Below, in pieces: positions 17,520-26,538 of a DNA stretch of 64,000 nucleotides. The position numbers and the translations under genes are program-made. The notes below the pieces were generated by a model. The model was not told the DNA's origin and ran no database searches. It worked only from the letters and a program-made list of their open reading frames with translations. Where the stretch lies: assembly GCA_963675365.2 (NCBI GenBank), contig CAXXVA010000001.1:186001-250000 (forward strand), given 5' to 3'. The DNA comes from CAXXOK01 sp963675365 (lineage in GTDB: Bacteria; Bacillota; Clostridia; Christensenellales; Aristaeellaceae). Positions within the stretch are counted from its first letter, which is position 1. Each line of letters begins with the position of its first letter.

Positions 17520-17804
17520 TCACACACGCTCTCTGATGGTCACCGAAACGGGATCACCGACTTGCTTGCCGATCTTGATACGAATATCTTTGAGAATACC
17601 GATAATATAGCAAACAGAACCGTCGTCGTTCTTGATACCCATGTTGACGACACTCCCGTCATACGGTTCTCCATCAAACGTTGCGTGCACTTTGACTCGC
17701 CCCTTACCAAACTCTTCTCGAATGTCATACGGAAACGGCACGTACGCGCCTCCCTTATCGGCAGGCCGGATCGTGACAGTATAGACATACGTTTTCGAGT
17801 TCAT
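17520..17804 (-). CDS. DUF1905-domain protein
   Basis: 94 residues matching DUF1905, a small beta-barrel domain (GGAYVPFPYDIREEFGKGRVKVHATFDGEPYDGS, read in pieces as usual family blocks; then IKNDDGSVCYIIGI). Family members are often fused or next to YdeI/OmpD-associated or DUF1801-like proteins; the biochemical role is not established. The ATG at 17804 lies one base after the stop of the VanZ-like gene, with GGAAAGAGG upstream, so all three genes appear co-transcribed. Confidence 0.8.
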   Translation of the reverse strand: MNSKTYVYTVTIRPADKGGAYVPFPYDIREEFGKGRVKVHATFDGEPYDGSVVNMGIKNDDGSVCYIIGILKDIRIKIGKQVGDPVSVTIRERV

Positions 17805-17805
17805 A

Positions 17806-18353
17806 TCATGCCTCTTTCCTACGCATCCCAATACTATCTATCAGCTTAACGATCGCAAATCCCAGAAAGCAGCCAATAGCATTTAGCAGAAAGTCGTCGA
17901 TATCGATTGCATTGAATGGGCTGTGCAGAAATACATTAGTCAGCAGCTGGGCCGGCTCAATCAAAAGCGTCACGAAGAGCAATGTTATACGAAGCACCCT
18001 GCTCTTCATGGCAGGTAAGTTCAGTCGCAACAGAATGGGAAACGGCAATAAGACCAGAAAATTCCCCAGCAATTCCACCCAGTTTCGCTTGCTGTGATAG
18101 TCATTTATTGTCTTAAAGGTTAATAGATTGATAGCATCCAACGGATTTTCTGATTCGTGCACGGAGATTATTCGGATCTTGAACAATAGAAAAGCGCAGC
18201 GATTGCCCAAAACAAGCCAAAGAATCGAACAAGAAACAATGGAAGCACTCGACGTTGGTCATTGTTTGCTTTTGATTTATCAAAAACCATCACCAGGACG
18301 ATCGCAACAATGAAGGCAGTCAAACAAATAGGCAATAGATCTGTCACAAGCAT
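17806..18353 (-). pseudogene. VanZ-like membrane protein, frameshifted
   Basis: Frame 1 (18353-18168) gives a start with two hydrophobic helices (MLVTDLLPICLTAFIVAI, FFGLFWAIAALF). Frame 2 (to 17806) carries the VanZ core (NLLTFKTINDYHSKRNWVELLGNFLVLLPF and further helices). Adding one T to the CTTTTC run near 18190 joins them into a normal protein of about 180 residues with four to five helices. VanZ proteins are membrane proteins linked to teicoplanin resistance or envelope functions; the role here is unknown. It is either one-base decay or a sequencing indel; downstream genes remain intact. Confidence 0.65.
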
Positions 18354-18426
18354 GTATTCGAGCCTCTCAATGTACCGTTACATAGATTGCTATCCAAGCA
18401 ATCCACTAGCGCAACAAGCGCATATC

Positions 18427-18924
18427 TTATTGATTACAGCAATCCCCGGAGCAGCAACAAGCAGACTTTTTTGTTTTACCAATGAAAAACCGTTGCAGAT
18501 TTTCCGGAAGCGTATACTTATTGTTATTGGTCATTTTGGGGGCCGAAAACACAGCCTCCAAGATTCCTTTGACCAACATCTCTTTGGGCGGCACTTCAAA
18601 GGAATGGCCTTCATAGACAAACACACGGCAATCCACCGTAGAACCACTGATATCACTGCAACAACCGCAGTTGTTTTCAGTTACGGTTGTGCAGATATCC
18701 TGGCCATTTACACGAATCGTCGGAGAAGAAAGAAACTGGTAATCTTTCGCAATGTCCGCCGTTTTCATCTCAATTTTGCGATAATCAATGCTAACCCCAG
18801 CACGTTCCAATGTCGGCGTAAGTTCAGCGATTGCTTCTTCCAAAACTGCATCCGTGCCAATACACCTGTCACAGGATTGCAGATCCAGATATAAATACTC
18901 TATCGTTACTATTTTTTCATTCAT
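18427..18924 (-). CDS. DUF2703 thioredoxin-fold cysteine protein
   Basis: 165 residues matching DUF2703: an N-terminal beta strand with LQSCDRCIGTD (a CxxC at about residues 18-21), a middle FLSSPTIRVNGQDI typical of a thioredoxin-like fold, a CGCCSDI cluster, and a very cysteine-rich tail (ACCCSGDCCNQ). The tail suggests metal or metalloid binding. DUF2703 genes are often seen near arsenic or redox genes, but no ars genes are visible here. The ATG lies in a GGGAGGGAGCC context. It sits 70 bp after the ferredoxin gene on the same strand. Confidence 0.8.
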   Translation of the reverse strand: MNEKIVTIEYLYLDLQSCDRCIGTDAVLEEAIAELTPTLERAGVSIDYRKIEMKTADIAKDYQFLSSPTIRVNGQDICTTVTENNCGCCSDISGSTVDCRVFVYEGHSFEVPPKEMLVKGILEAVFSAPKMTNNNKYTLPENLQRFFIGKTKKSACCCSGDCCNQ

Positions 18925-18994
18925 GGAGGCTCCCTCCCCTGTTCATGTGCTTATCCTTCGGCTTTGAACGCAGTTTCCAATGTCCATGCATTTG

Positions 18995-19183
18995 TTATTC
19001 TACAGTGATTACGGACACCGGACAGGTGTTTTCTGCTTCTTTTGCGGTTTCTTCAGCAGCTTCAGGTATGGAATCTAAATATACCTCCGCCAAATCATCC
19101 TCCGCCATGCGAAACACTTCTGGGCAGGTTTCGACACATAAGCTGCAGCCAATGCAATTGTCTCTGTCGATTGATGCTTTCAT
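18995..19183 (-). CDS. Small [4Fe-4S] ferredoxin
   Basis: 62 residues with the cluster motif C-x2-C-x2-C near the N-terminus (NCIGCSLCVETCPEVF) and a fourth ligand in TCPVS near the C-terminus, giving one [4Fe-4S] cluster as in Clostridium/Thermotoga-type single-cluster ferredoxins. It is acidic overall. It is a cytosolic electron carrier for many low-potential reactions. The ATG follows AAGGAG. It is the first gene of a possible five-gene minus-strand row ending at 17156. Confidence 0.92.
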   Translation of the reverse strand: MKASIDRDNCIGCSLCVETCPEVFRMAEDDLAEVYLDSIPEAAEETAKEAENTCPVSVITVE

Positions 19184-19480
19184 GGTAATACTCCTTTGTT
19201 GTAGATAGTCGGCAAAAAATGTGTCTTCTTGGTTTTCTCATTCTATCATACACAGACAACTTAAGATAGTAGAGAGGATATCCTGACACTCTCAACCGAT
19301 TAAGAACATTAGTATGAAATACGAGTATTAATGCGCTATATAGGTGGGATTGTGCTTTCATTATCCCATCCATCAAGCAACATTATTTCTGATAAAGATC
19401 CATTCGTCTCGTTTGTTATAAAGAAGAATAGATAATAATGTTATTCGAATTCAATCAGAGGCGTTTTTTCGTTGTTTATT

Positions 19481-20368
19481 CTATTTCGTTTTTAACGCCT
19501 CAAAGCCTGATATAACATCGAATAGTTCTTCATCAATGCTACTCTGGCGCAGACGATGGAATGTGCTGTTAAGTTCATCCAGTAACTCGTCGATATTTTT
19601 ATCTGCCCGCTGCATTGCCGCCAGCCGACTCGCGTTCTCGCTCGCCAGAGATGCCGCGCATGCACGGAATAGAGAGACAAAAAGATACTCGTGTATGTAA
19701 GCTCTCATGGTCTTCTTGCTGCTGCCTATGATTTCTGGTAAGTTTTCTGCTGGCCGCGGAATCTGGGTTAAACGATATCGCCAATCATCGTCCAATGGCA
19801 GTAGTCGCTGGCTGACAGGCATATAACTCGCTTCTGATGTAGGACGATTGTAGATAAGATAGAGCTTGGTGGCCGCATCGTTTTTAGTGGAGGGTTCACT
19901 TTCCACAAGAATTTGGCCAACAAGCGGCGTAACGGCCTTAATTGAGTAGGGGACAGTAAAGAGCCCTGCCGGTGATAGTCCCGAATCTGAAAGACGTGCA
20001 TGAACACGCTCGCCAACAGCCCAGATTTTGGGTTTCCCGGGCAATGCTGCAAGCACCGCAATAGCATGATCAGCCACCTTATCGTTAAATCGGCCCACCA
20101 ATCCTTGATCTGAACCGAACACGACGGCACCGATATCATCAGAAGATGTCTGTTCTTCCGGTTTTGCTACTAAGGGAAGCGATACGCTTTTCTGTAAACA
20201 AACGCCCAAGCCCAGTTCAACGGTGCGATAATAGTCTGCTAACGCTTGCACTGATTCCTCATATTGTCCGATATTTGAGGCGGCCAGCGCTTTCATTGTT
20301 CGGACAACGGACTGGAGCTGCCCGGCACTGCTGATTTTTCGGCGCAGACTGGTGGTACTATCGCTCAT
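19481..20368 (-). CDS. atpG: N-ATPase gamma subunit
   Basis: 295 residues, a coiled-coil central-stalk subunit. The N-terminus has the expected SLRRKISSAGQLQSVVRTMKALAASNI and the C-terminus the matching helix (FHRLRQSSIDEELFDVISGFEAL). The gene is last in the nine-gene operon. The ATG 20368 follows AAGGAATAC and overlaps the end of atpA by 11 nt. Alternative upstream start codons are not needed. Gamma rotates inside the alpha3-beta3 ring. Family members in N-ATPases diverge from F-type gamma in length and sequence, as here. Confidence 0.9.
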   Translation of the reverse strand: MSDSTTSLRRKISSAGQLQSVVRTMKALAASNIGQYEESVQALADYYRTVELGLGVCLQKSVSLPLVAKPEEQTSSDDIGAVVFGSDQGLVGRFNDKVADHAIAVLAALPGKPKIWAVGERVHARLSDSGLSPAGLFTVPYSIKAVTPLVGQILVESEPSTKNDAATKLYLIYNRPTSEASYMPVSQRLLPLDDDWRYRLTQIPRPAENLPEIIGSSKKTMRAYIHEYLFVSLFRACAASLASENASRLAAMQRADKNIDELLDELNSTFHRLRQSSIDEELFDVISGFEALKTK

Positions 20369-21971
20369 TGTATTCCTTTTGTGCACTGTCAGCTGAGGAT
20401 TCTGTATTTATAGGAGCTTCTGGCCCCGGAGCAGCGAAAGGCTTTGGTTGGAAAGGAGCAAGAGCATTGCGAGCAATATCAATGATGGTCTTGCGATCTT
20501 CGTCGCTCAATTTTGCTGCCGTTTCAAAGCGGGAACAGACATCAGAAGGGATATCGATTGCCGCCTTACGTAAAGTCTGCTCAGCATCCGGTAGTTTGTC
20601 CATCGATATATCGTCAAACAGTGAAGCTGTCAGCGCCAGAAGGATTGCGATTTGTTCGGGAACAGACACCAAGTCAAATTCCGGCTGCTTGAAGCAAGCG
20701 CGAATCCGTCGTCCATGTTCAATGATTTTCCGCGTATCTTCGTCTATACGTGTTCCAAATCTGGAAAACGTCTCCAGTTCTTCAAACTGCGCATAGGCAA
20801 GCTTAAGGTCGCCAGCCACGCCGCGATAAGCCGCCCACTGCGCCTTGCCGCCAACACGCGAAACGGATTTCCCGACATCAATCGCGGGGAGTACTCCCAA
20901 TTCGAACAGCGATGGCGAGAGGTATATCTGCCCATCTGTTATGGAAATAAGGTTTGTTGGTATGTAAGCGGAAATATCCTGTGCTTCCGTCTCAATGATG
21001 GGCAACGCCGTAAGAGAACCACCCCCGAGTCTCTCTGACAAATGCGTTGCTCTCTCCAGCATTCGCGAATGAATGTAGAAAATATCACCGGGAAAGGCTT
21101 CCCGGCCCGGCGGCCGACGGAGCAGAAGCGATAATTCTCGGTATGCGCGGGCGTGCTGCGTAAGGTCGTCATAGATGATCAGCACATCCTTACCCGCTTG
21201 CATAAAATACTCTGCGATACTGGTCGCAGCATACGGCGCGATATAGATAAGGCCCGGGGGATTATTGCCCTCCGTTACAACTGCAACAGTGTAATCCATC
21301 GCTCCATTTTCCCGCAAGGTGGCCACAACCTTTGCAACAGCGGACGCACGCTGACCAATTGCACAATACACGCACATCATATTTTGATTGTGTTGATTCA
21401 GTATGGTATTGATCGCAATCGCGGTCTTCCCCGTTTGCCGATCGCCGAGAATCAACTCTCGCTGTCCGCGTCCGATGGGAATGAGTGCATCAATCACTTT
21501 AATCCCGGTGTGCAGAGGTACGGAAACAGGCGCACGATCGACGATAGGCGCAACAGATCGCTCAATAGGCAGCCTGGCATCTACATCTATCGGCCCGATG
21601 TTATCCAGCGGCCGGCCAAGCGGATCGATCACACGTCCCAGCAATCCATTGCCCACGGCTACATCCATCACACGGCCCGTTCGTTGCACTTCATTCCCTG
21701 CATTGAGATGAGAGTGTTCTTCAAGCAGAACAACGCCGATTTCATCTGGGTCCAAGTTGAATACAATACCGAGTTCACCTGTGGGAAACACCACCAATTC
21801 ATCATAACCAACGTTAGGAAGCCCCGAAACCTTGGCAATACCGGTCGCGACACTGATGACCTTTCCCACCTCCCGGGGTATCAGTTGCGGTGTGAACGCT
21901 TCCCGACCATGGCTTATCCTATCAAACGCGCTATCAATAACAACTTTGAGGCTCTCATACTCCATGATCAT
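20358..21971 (-). CDS. atpA: N-ATPase alpha subunit
   Basis: 537 residues. Walker A is GDRQTGKT (about residues 176-183), the arginine-finger region is in the C-terminal half (YLSPSLFELGVLPAIDVGKSVSRVG), and other alpha signatures are present (RQTGKTAIAIN, LREFAAFARFG replaced by YAQFEELETFSRFG). It forms the non-catalytic half of the alpha3-beta3 head. The C-terminus carries a Pro/Ala-rich tail. The start overlaps the end of atpF by four bases; the ATG two codons further in (21965) is equally possible. It belongs to the atpDCQRBEFAG order that defines N-ATPases. Confidence 0.95.
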   Translation of the reverse strand: MIMEYESLKVVIDSAFDRISHGREAFTPQLIPREVGKVISVATGIAKVSGLPNVGYDELVVFPTGELGIVFNLDPDEIGVVLLEEHSHLNAGNEVQRTGRVMDVAVGNGLLGRVIDPLGRPLDNIGPIDVDARLPIERSVAPIVDRAPVSVPLHTGIKVIDALIPIGRGQRELILGDRQTGKTAIAINTILNQHNQNMMCVYCAIGQRASAVAKVVATLRENGAMDYTVAVVTEGNNPPGLIYIAPYAATSIAEYFMQAGKDVLIIYDDLTQHARAYRELSLLLRRPPGREAFPGDIFYIHSRMLERATHLSERLGGGSLTALPIIETEAQDISAYIPTNLISITDGQIYLSPSLFELGVLPAIDVGKSVSRVGGKAQWAAYRGVAGDLKLAYAQFEELETFSRFGTRIDEDTRKIIEHGRRIRACFKQPEFDLVSVPEQIAILLALTASLFDDISMDKLPDAEQTLRKAAIDIPSDVCSRFETAAKLSDEDRKTIIDIARNALAPFQPKPFAAPGPEAPINTESSADSAQKEYNER

Positions 21972-22777
21972 TCACTCTTTTCTACAGCTGCGACATCTTT
22001 CGATTGGGTCTTTGTTTCGTCCTTTTTTGGCAAAATCTCATCCAGCACATTTCCCATCGACGCCAGATAATCCGCAATGTTCCATACTATCTTATATCCA
22101 TTCGCTGTTAATTCTATACCGCTGATCAGGTCAGGCGCAGTGATGAATAGCAAGTGGATATCGTCCTCAAAAGTTTCGTTAAGGGCACTCTGTATGATGT
22201 CGCGCTGATTCTGGGGCAGATCAAACGCGGTGCGCAAGAGCGCTGGCTCTCCCGCTGTCTGAAGCGCATTGGCGATATCTTCTTTCGCTTTGCCTTTCAA
22301 TGCTCTCAGGCGGCGAATAAACACGTCACACAGACGTTCTTCTAAGCTCGCTGTTCCCAGATCAGCGAGGGTCTTTCGCGCAATCGCAAACACTTCCTGC
22401 TGGGTACGAAGGCTAAGGCCTTTATCGAGGGTCTGCGCTTCTTTTTTCAACATTTCCTGTCGCTTTGCATTCATAGCATCGGCTTGTGTTCGAGCCTCTT
22501 TGAGGAGCCGCTCACGTTCGGCTTTCACTTCACCTCTTACTTTGTTCAATTGCTCGGTATATTGGCGATCGAAATCCTCGTTCTTTTTTATGAACGTATC
22601 CCGTTCCGCTTTCGCTTCCGCTTTTTTAGCGTCGGCGTCTGCAAGCTCCGCTTCGATTCGCTTCTCCCGTGTATCAATCGCGTTTCGTATCGGTTTATAC
22701 AGAAAGCGCTTCAGCAACCATACAAGAATGAAGAAGTTCAATATTTGCGCGCCAACCGTGAACCAGTCAATACTCAT
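21968..22777 (-). CDS. atpF: N-ATPase b subunit (long form)
   Basis: 269 residues. One membrane helix at the N-terminus (NFFILVWLLKRFLYKPI) is followed by a long charged, coiled-coil helix rich in Lys/Glu/Ala (residues about 30-150), then a C-terminal part (residues about 150-260) that resembles a delta-like clamp. No separate delta subunit gene occurs in the operon, so the extended b subunit probably supplies that contact with the head, as reported for N-ATPases. It forms the peripheral stalk. Spacing to atpE is 3 nt. Confidence 0.9.
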   Translation of the reverse strand: MSIDWFTVGAQILNFFILVWLLKRFLYKPIRNAIDTREKRIEAELADADAKKAEAKAERDTFIKKNEDFDRQYTEQLNKVRGEVKAERERLLKEARTQADAMNAKRQEMLKKEAQTLDKGLSLRTQQEVFAIARKTLADLGTASLEERLCDVFIRRLRALKGKAKEDIANALQTAGEPALLRTAFDLPQNQRDIIQSALNETFEDDIHLLFITAPDLISGIELTANGYKIVWNIADYLASMGNVLDEILPKKDETKTQSKDVAAVEKSE

Positions 22778-22780
22778 ATG

Positions 22781-23062
22781 TTACTTCCCTGCCACTTGGG
22801 CGATGATGTAGTTCCAGAATGGGTTTGCGAAGATGAGAATCATTGTGACCACAAAGCAGTAAATGGCCGTGGATTCAATCATCGCAAGACCTACGAACAA
22901 GGTTCTGGTGATGGTTGCCGAGGCATCAGGCTGCTGAGCCAGTGACTTCAGCGCCATCGCAACCGCCTTGCCTTCCGCCAGTGCGGGTATCATTGTGCCG
23001 ATAGCGGTAGTGATGCCTCCGATGATAATTGAAACTACCGCAATAATAGTCATGCTATCCAT
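22781..23062 (-). CDS. atpE: N-ATPase c subunit, Na+-type ligands
   Basis: 93 residues, two helices joined by a polar loop (SLAQQPDAS with preceding Lys). The ion-binding site is visible: a first-helix glutamate E30 (PALAEGKAV) and, in the second helix, E63-S64-T65 (MIESTAIY). The pair of carboxylates with the Ser-Thr couple is the pattern known for Na+-binding c rings of N-ATPases; H+ rings lack the Ser-Thr and extra acid. It forms the rotating ring. It lies 12 nt after atpB. Confidence 0.95.
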   Translation of the reverse strand: MDSMTIIAVVSIIIGGITTAIGTMIPALAEGKAVAMALKSLAQQPDASATITRTLFVGLAMIESTAIYCFVVTMILIFANPFWNYIIAQVAGK

Positions 23063-23074
23063 AATATCTCCTTT

Positions 23075-23785
23075 TCAGTGTTTCTTATTTCCGTGTTTTG
23101 CCATTGACAGACGCTTTCCCTTGCTGGCCTTGGTGGCTGCTGCGATATAGACCGCTGCCAGAATACTGAAAATATACGCCTGAACCATGCCGGTAAGAAG
23201 GCCAAGCACTGACATGATGATTGGAATGATGAAGGGCGTCAGTGTTAGCAGAATTGCGATAATCATCCCCCCACTCATCATATTGCCGAACAAGCGGACA
23301 GCCAGTGCCAGCGTTCTGGAAAGTTCGCTGATGATGTTAAACGGAAGCATAATAAACGTCGGTTTTAAATAGGACTTCAGGTAACTGCCCAGTCCCGTAT
23401 CCCTGATACCGAAGAACGGTACGGCAACAAACACACTTAGAGCAAGAGCCGTCGTTGTGGAAAGTGAACTTGTTGGCGATACATAACCGGGAATCACAGT
23501 GCAGAGACTGGCTGTCGCAACAAATAGAAACAATGTTCCCAGATACCCTATATATTTCTGTGGCTGACGCAAGCCTATGTCTACCATTTGTTTGTCGATG
23601 TTGATGACGATGATTTCCAGCAGATTCTGCCAACGGGAACGCTTCTGGTCCATTGAAAACTTACGTGTAACTAATACAGAACCTATGACCAACACGAGAA
23701 TCAATCCCCATGTGAACACAATGGTGGCGTTTAATTTGAAAAACCCATACTGCCAGAATATCGTCTGATCAGGACTGAGACTCAT
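23075..23785 (-). CDS. atpB: N-ATPase a subunit
   Basis: 236 residues with five to six hydrophobic helices. The essential stator arginine lies in the fourth-helix region (RTLALAVRLFGNMMSGGM), facing the c ring and separating the two ion half-channels. It makes the ion path together with atpE. The start ATG 23785 overlaps the end of atpR (23769) by 17 nt, indicating coupled translation. A basic tail (KHGNKKH) follows the last helix. Confidence 0.93.
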   Translation of the reverse strand: MSLSPDQTIFWQYGFFKLNATIVFTWGLILVLVIGSVLVTRKFSMDQKRSRWQNLLEIIVINIDKQMVDIGLRQPQKYIGYLGTLFLFVATASLCTVIPGYVSPTSSLSTTTALALSVFVAVPFFGIRDTGLGSYLKSYLKPTFIMLPFNIISELSRTLALAVRLFGNMMSGGMIIAILLTLTPFIIPIIMSVLGLLTGMVQAYIFSILAAVYIAAATKASKGKRLSMAKHGNKKH

Positions 23786-24089
23786 GATTCCCCTCCTGTG
23801 CCGGGTAAGTGTGCCCTTTCCCGTTTCGTTGTATCAGCTGTTTCACGATGACGCGTCCCAAAATAAATCCAAGCAAACACACCATCATCCGTTCCCAGTG
23901 CCCATTGCCGATACAATAAAAGCCAAGCAGCACCACACCTGTCCGCAGTAAAAAACTTCCTGTAAACCATAGTGCCGGTCGTTTGAATTGATTGGTTTTC
24001 TTCACAGTCCACCAAAGGCCACCAAAAAACATCACCCCGAGCGAAATGCCCGTTACAATGGTCAGTGCCAGACCTAAAACTTCATTCAT
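23769..24089 (-). CDS. atpR: AtpR, N-ATPase-specific membrane protein
   Basis: 106 residues from the ATG at 24089, which follows AGGAGGATAAAG. Three hydrophobic segments can be seen (LGLALTIVTGISLGVMFFGGLWW, LLRTGVVLLGFYCIG, MMVCLLGFILGRVIV). AtpR is found only in N-ATPase operons and carries conserved polar or arginine residues in its helices that were proposed to help ring assembly or ion binding. The upstream part of the frame overlaps atpQ and is not coding. Confidence 0.85.
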   Translation of the reverse strand: MNEVLGLALTIVTGISLGVMFFGGLWWTVKKTNQFKRPALWFTGSFLLRTGVVLLGFYCIGNGHWERMMVCLLGFILGRVIVKQLIQRNGKGHTYPAQEGNHESQS

Positions 24090-24429
24090 CTTTATCCTCC
24101 TGATCCTTCTGGTCCTCATGCATTTCTTTGTTTTCCTTGGATACCCAATGCCACGCATTGAGACAACCCAGGATGAGCCCAAGGACGAGCAGCATCAATG
24201 TCCATGAATAGCTTCCCGTATTGTTCTGGTCGATCCAGAACCCTAATGCTGCGCCTAGTAGCGTAGGAACAACCACAGACCAACCGATAAGTCCCATCAT
24301 ACCCAAGCCAAACCAGACACCCGCTGTGGGAATTTTCTTTGCTTTGAGCTTACGTTCCGCTTTAGCGCCAACTTTTCCAATGAAGTCAGTTGGGTCTTTC
24401 TCTCTCTTGATCTCCGGGTTATCACTCAT
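24082..24429 (-). CDS. atpQ: AtpQ, AtpZ-like membrane protein of the N-ATPase
   Basis: 115 residues. Basic N-terminus followed by two helices (GVWFGLGMMGLIGWSVVVPTLLGAALGFWID; SWTLMLLVLGLILGCLNAWHWV) and a very acidic C-terminus. The GLIGWSVVVPTLLG/GFWID pattern resembles AtpZ/AtpI-type helper proteins that assist c-ring assembly. It is encoded at the standard N-ATPase position, between epsilon and AtpR, overlapping both neighbours by 8 bases. Confidence 0.85.
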   Translation of the reverse strand: MSDNPEIKREKDPTDFIGKVGAKAERKLKAKKIPTAGVWFGLGMMGLIGWSVVVPTLLGAALGFWIDQNNTGSYSWTLMLLVLGLILGCLNAWHWVSKENKEMHEDQKDQEDKDE

Positions 24430-24829
24430 GATGGAGCTCCTTGAGATGATGGATGAAACTACTCTCCATTTTCTGCATTACCATGTTGACAATCTGCTCC
24501 TGTTCATTCAGGCTTAAAAATTCCTGCTGAACTGCTTCTCGCAGCTTTGCAAGGTCTTCTCCCGCAATTGCTCTGCGTACGGATATCAGTACGTCCGAAC
24601 CCGTCTTAACGAGAACGCCTTGATCAATGGCCAGAAATGCCTCTCCCTCTGATTTAGTTTCATACATTAAAATCCCGGGAATGAGCGCAGCGACGCAATC
24701 AAGTCTGTGCGGTAAGAGTCCGAAGGAACCGTCGTGTGTCTCTGCCACAATACGCAAAACATCAGCTTTCTGAGTATGGATCTTAAAGGGTATAGAAATC
24801 TTTAGATTCATTCCAAACGCATGCTGCAT
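24422..24829 (-). CDS. atpC: N-ATPase epsilon subunit
   Basis: 135 residues, the N-terminal beta-sandwich of epsilon subunits (KADVLRIVAETHDGSFGLLPHRLDCVAAL, EAFLAIDQGVLVKTG) followed by a C-terminal helical hairpin region (LREAVQQEFLSLNEQEQIVNMVMQKME). It couples head and rotor and may regulate hydrolysis. The ATG follows AGGAGGC. It overlaps atpQ by eight bases. Confidence 0.88.
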   Translation of the reverse strand: MQHAFGMNLKISIPFKIHTQKADVLRIVAETHDGSFGLLPHRLDCVAALIPGILMYETKSEGEAFLAIDQGVLVKTGSDVLISVRRAIAGEDLAKLREAVQQEFLSLNEQEQIVNMVMQKMESSFIHHLKELHHE

Positions 24830-24877
24830 ATCCAGCCTCCTGTCCAGAGTCTACTAGGTGTTCTGGTTTAGAATTGG

Positions 24878-26344
24878 TTATGGCGTTGGGATCGGCTGAG
24901 GCTTCGCTTTCATTTCCGCTGCTTGTTGATCGACGGGATCGCCAATTTCAGCTTTTTGATGCGCTTCATCAATTGTCCCGATCATATACAGTGCGCTCTC
25001 CGGATAGTCTTTATATTGATCATTGAGGATCTGCTCGCAGCCATCCAGTGCATCCTTTAGGCTAACAAGCTTTCCCTTTAGACCGGTAAACTGCTCTGTT
25101 GTAAAAAAGGGTTGTGTAAGAAAACGTTCCAGCCGTCTGGCACGGGCAACAATATTACGGTCCTCTGGTGACAGTTGTTCTAAGCCGAGCATCGCAATAA
25201 TGTCTTTCAGCTCCGCATATTTCGCGAAAGTCTGCCTTATTTTCTGCGACAAGGCATAATGCCTGTCGCCGATGATCCCCGGGTTTGTCATTTTGGAACT
25301 GGATTGGAGTGGATCAATAGCTGGATACAAGCCTTCGCCCGCCCGTTTTCGTGAAAGCACAATGGAGGCTGAGAGATGTGAAAACGTGTGTATAGCGGCG
25401 GGATCGGTTAAGTCATCCGCAGGTACATACACTGCTTGAATGGAGGTAATAGCGCCGCTATCGGTGTTGGCGATGCGTTCCTCCAACTGGGACAACTCGG
25501 TACCCATTGTGGGTTGATACCCAAGGCGAGAGGGTATCTGTCCCATCATACTGGACACCTCCATCCCAGCCTGGATAAAACGAAAAATGTTATCGATAAG
25601 CAACAGTACATCGCGGTGTTCGTCATCACGGAAGTATTCAGCCATCGTCAGTGCGGCATGTCCCACGCGGAACCGACTGCCTGGCGGCTCATTCATCTGA
25701 CTGAAGATCATGGTCATATTCGGCAGTACACCACTTTCCCTCATATCCCGGTACAGTTCCTCGGCTTCGCGGCAGCGTTCGCCGATACCGCAAAAAATAC
25801 TGAGGCCTTGCTGGTGCCCGATCATGTTATGAATCATTTCAGTAAGCAATACCGTCTTTCCCACACCCGCGCCACCGAAAAGCCCCGCTTTCCCACCGCG
25901 TTCCAACGGTACCAGAACATCAATTAACTTGATGCCTGTTTCCAGAATCTCTGTTTTGGTCAAGCGTCGTGATAGCGGCGGCGGCGGCTGATGAACGGAT
26001 CGCCACTGGACATCAGCCAATGCCGGTCCATTGTCCAGTGTATTACCAAACACATCCAGCATTCGAGAGAGCACCGCGCCGCCTGCCGGTGTTTTGAGCG
26101 GCTCACCGGTATCCTCCGCTTTCATCCCGCGGGCAAGACCTTGCGTGGGGGTTAATGCAATTCCACGTATGTGATGCGCATCGAGCTGCGTCAAGACTTC
26201 AATAATCGTCTGCCCATCAACTCCGGAGCGCAGCAAGGAATATACCTGTGGCAAACGATTTTCGAACCGTGCGTCCACAACACTGCCCCGGACAGCGCTG
26301 ATCTTTCCGTAATTATGTGGATTCACTTGATTTGGTTCATGCAT
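24878..26344 (-). CDS. atpD: N-ATPase beta subunit (catalytic)
   Basis: 488 residues from the ATG at 26344 after AGGAG. Walker A is GGAGVGKT (about 157-164), and Walker B and the catalytic glutamate region are visible (GIGERCREAEELYRDM, VLLLIDNIFRFIQAG). It also has ALTMAEYFRD and the usual C-terminal helix bundle. It forms the ATP-hydrolysing sites of the head. It is the first gene of the operon atpDCQRBEFAG, transcribed leftward. No strong promoter could be named upstream. Confidence 0.95.
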   Translation of the reverse strand: MHEPNQVNPHNYGKISAVRGSVVDARFENRLPQVYSLLRSGVDGQTIIEVLTQLDAHHIRGIALTPTQGLARGMKAEDTGEPLKTPAGGAVLSRMLDVFGNTLDNGPALADVQWRSVHQPPPPLSRRLTKTEILETGIKLIDVLVPLERGGKAGLFGGAGVGKTVLLTEMIHNMIGHQQGLSIFCGIGERCREAEELYRDMRESGVLPNMTMIFSQMNEPPGSRFRVGHAALTMAEYFRDDEHRDVLLLIDNIFRFIQAGMEVSSMMGQIPSRLGYQPTMGTELSQLEERIANTDSGAITSIQAVYVPADDLTDPAAIHTFSHLSASIVLSRKRAGEGLYPAIDPLQSSSKMTNPGIIGDRHYALSQKIRQTFAKYAELKDIIAMLGLEQLSPEDRNIVARARRLERFLTQPFFTTEQFTGLKGKLVSLKDALDGCEQILNDQYKDYPESALYMIGTIDEAHQKAEIGDPVDQQAAEMKAKPQPIPTP

Positions 26345-26538
26345 ATGCAACTCCTTGTCCTAGATTGTCCTGCTGAATCCCTAAATAAGTGTAAATTCAT
26401 ACAAGCAATTTCGTGTTCTTCCTGATAATTGATCCCGGAAAACCGATGTTTCGTTATGAGTGCTCACCGTTTGCCTGCTATGGCATTGGGAGATACCGAA
26501 TCCAGCTCACACAAAGGATTGCAGAATCTGCTATTTCT

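Noticed and set aside
21153..22070. 305-codon open frame opposite atpA/atpF
   Set aside because: Shadow frame: the real genes on the other strand are well conserved.
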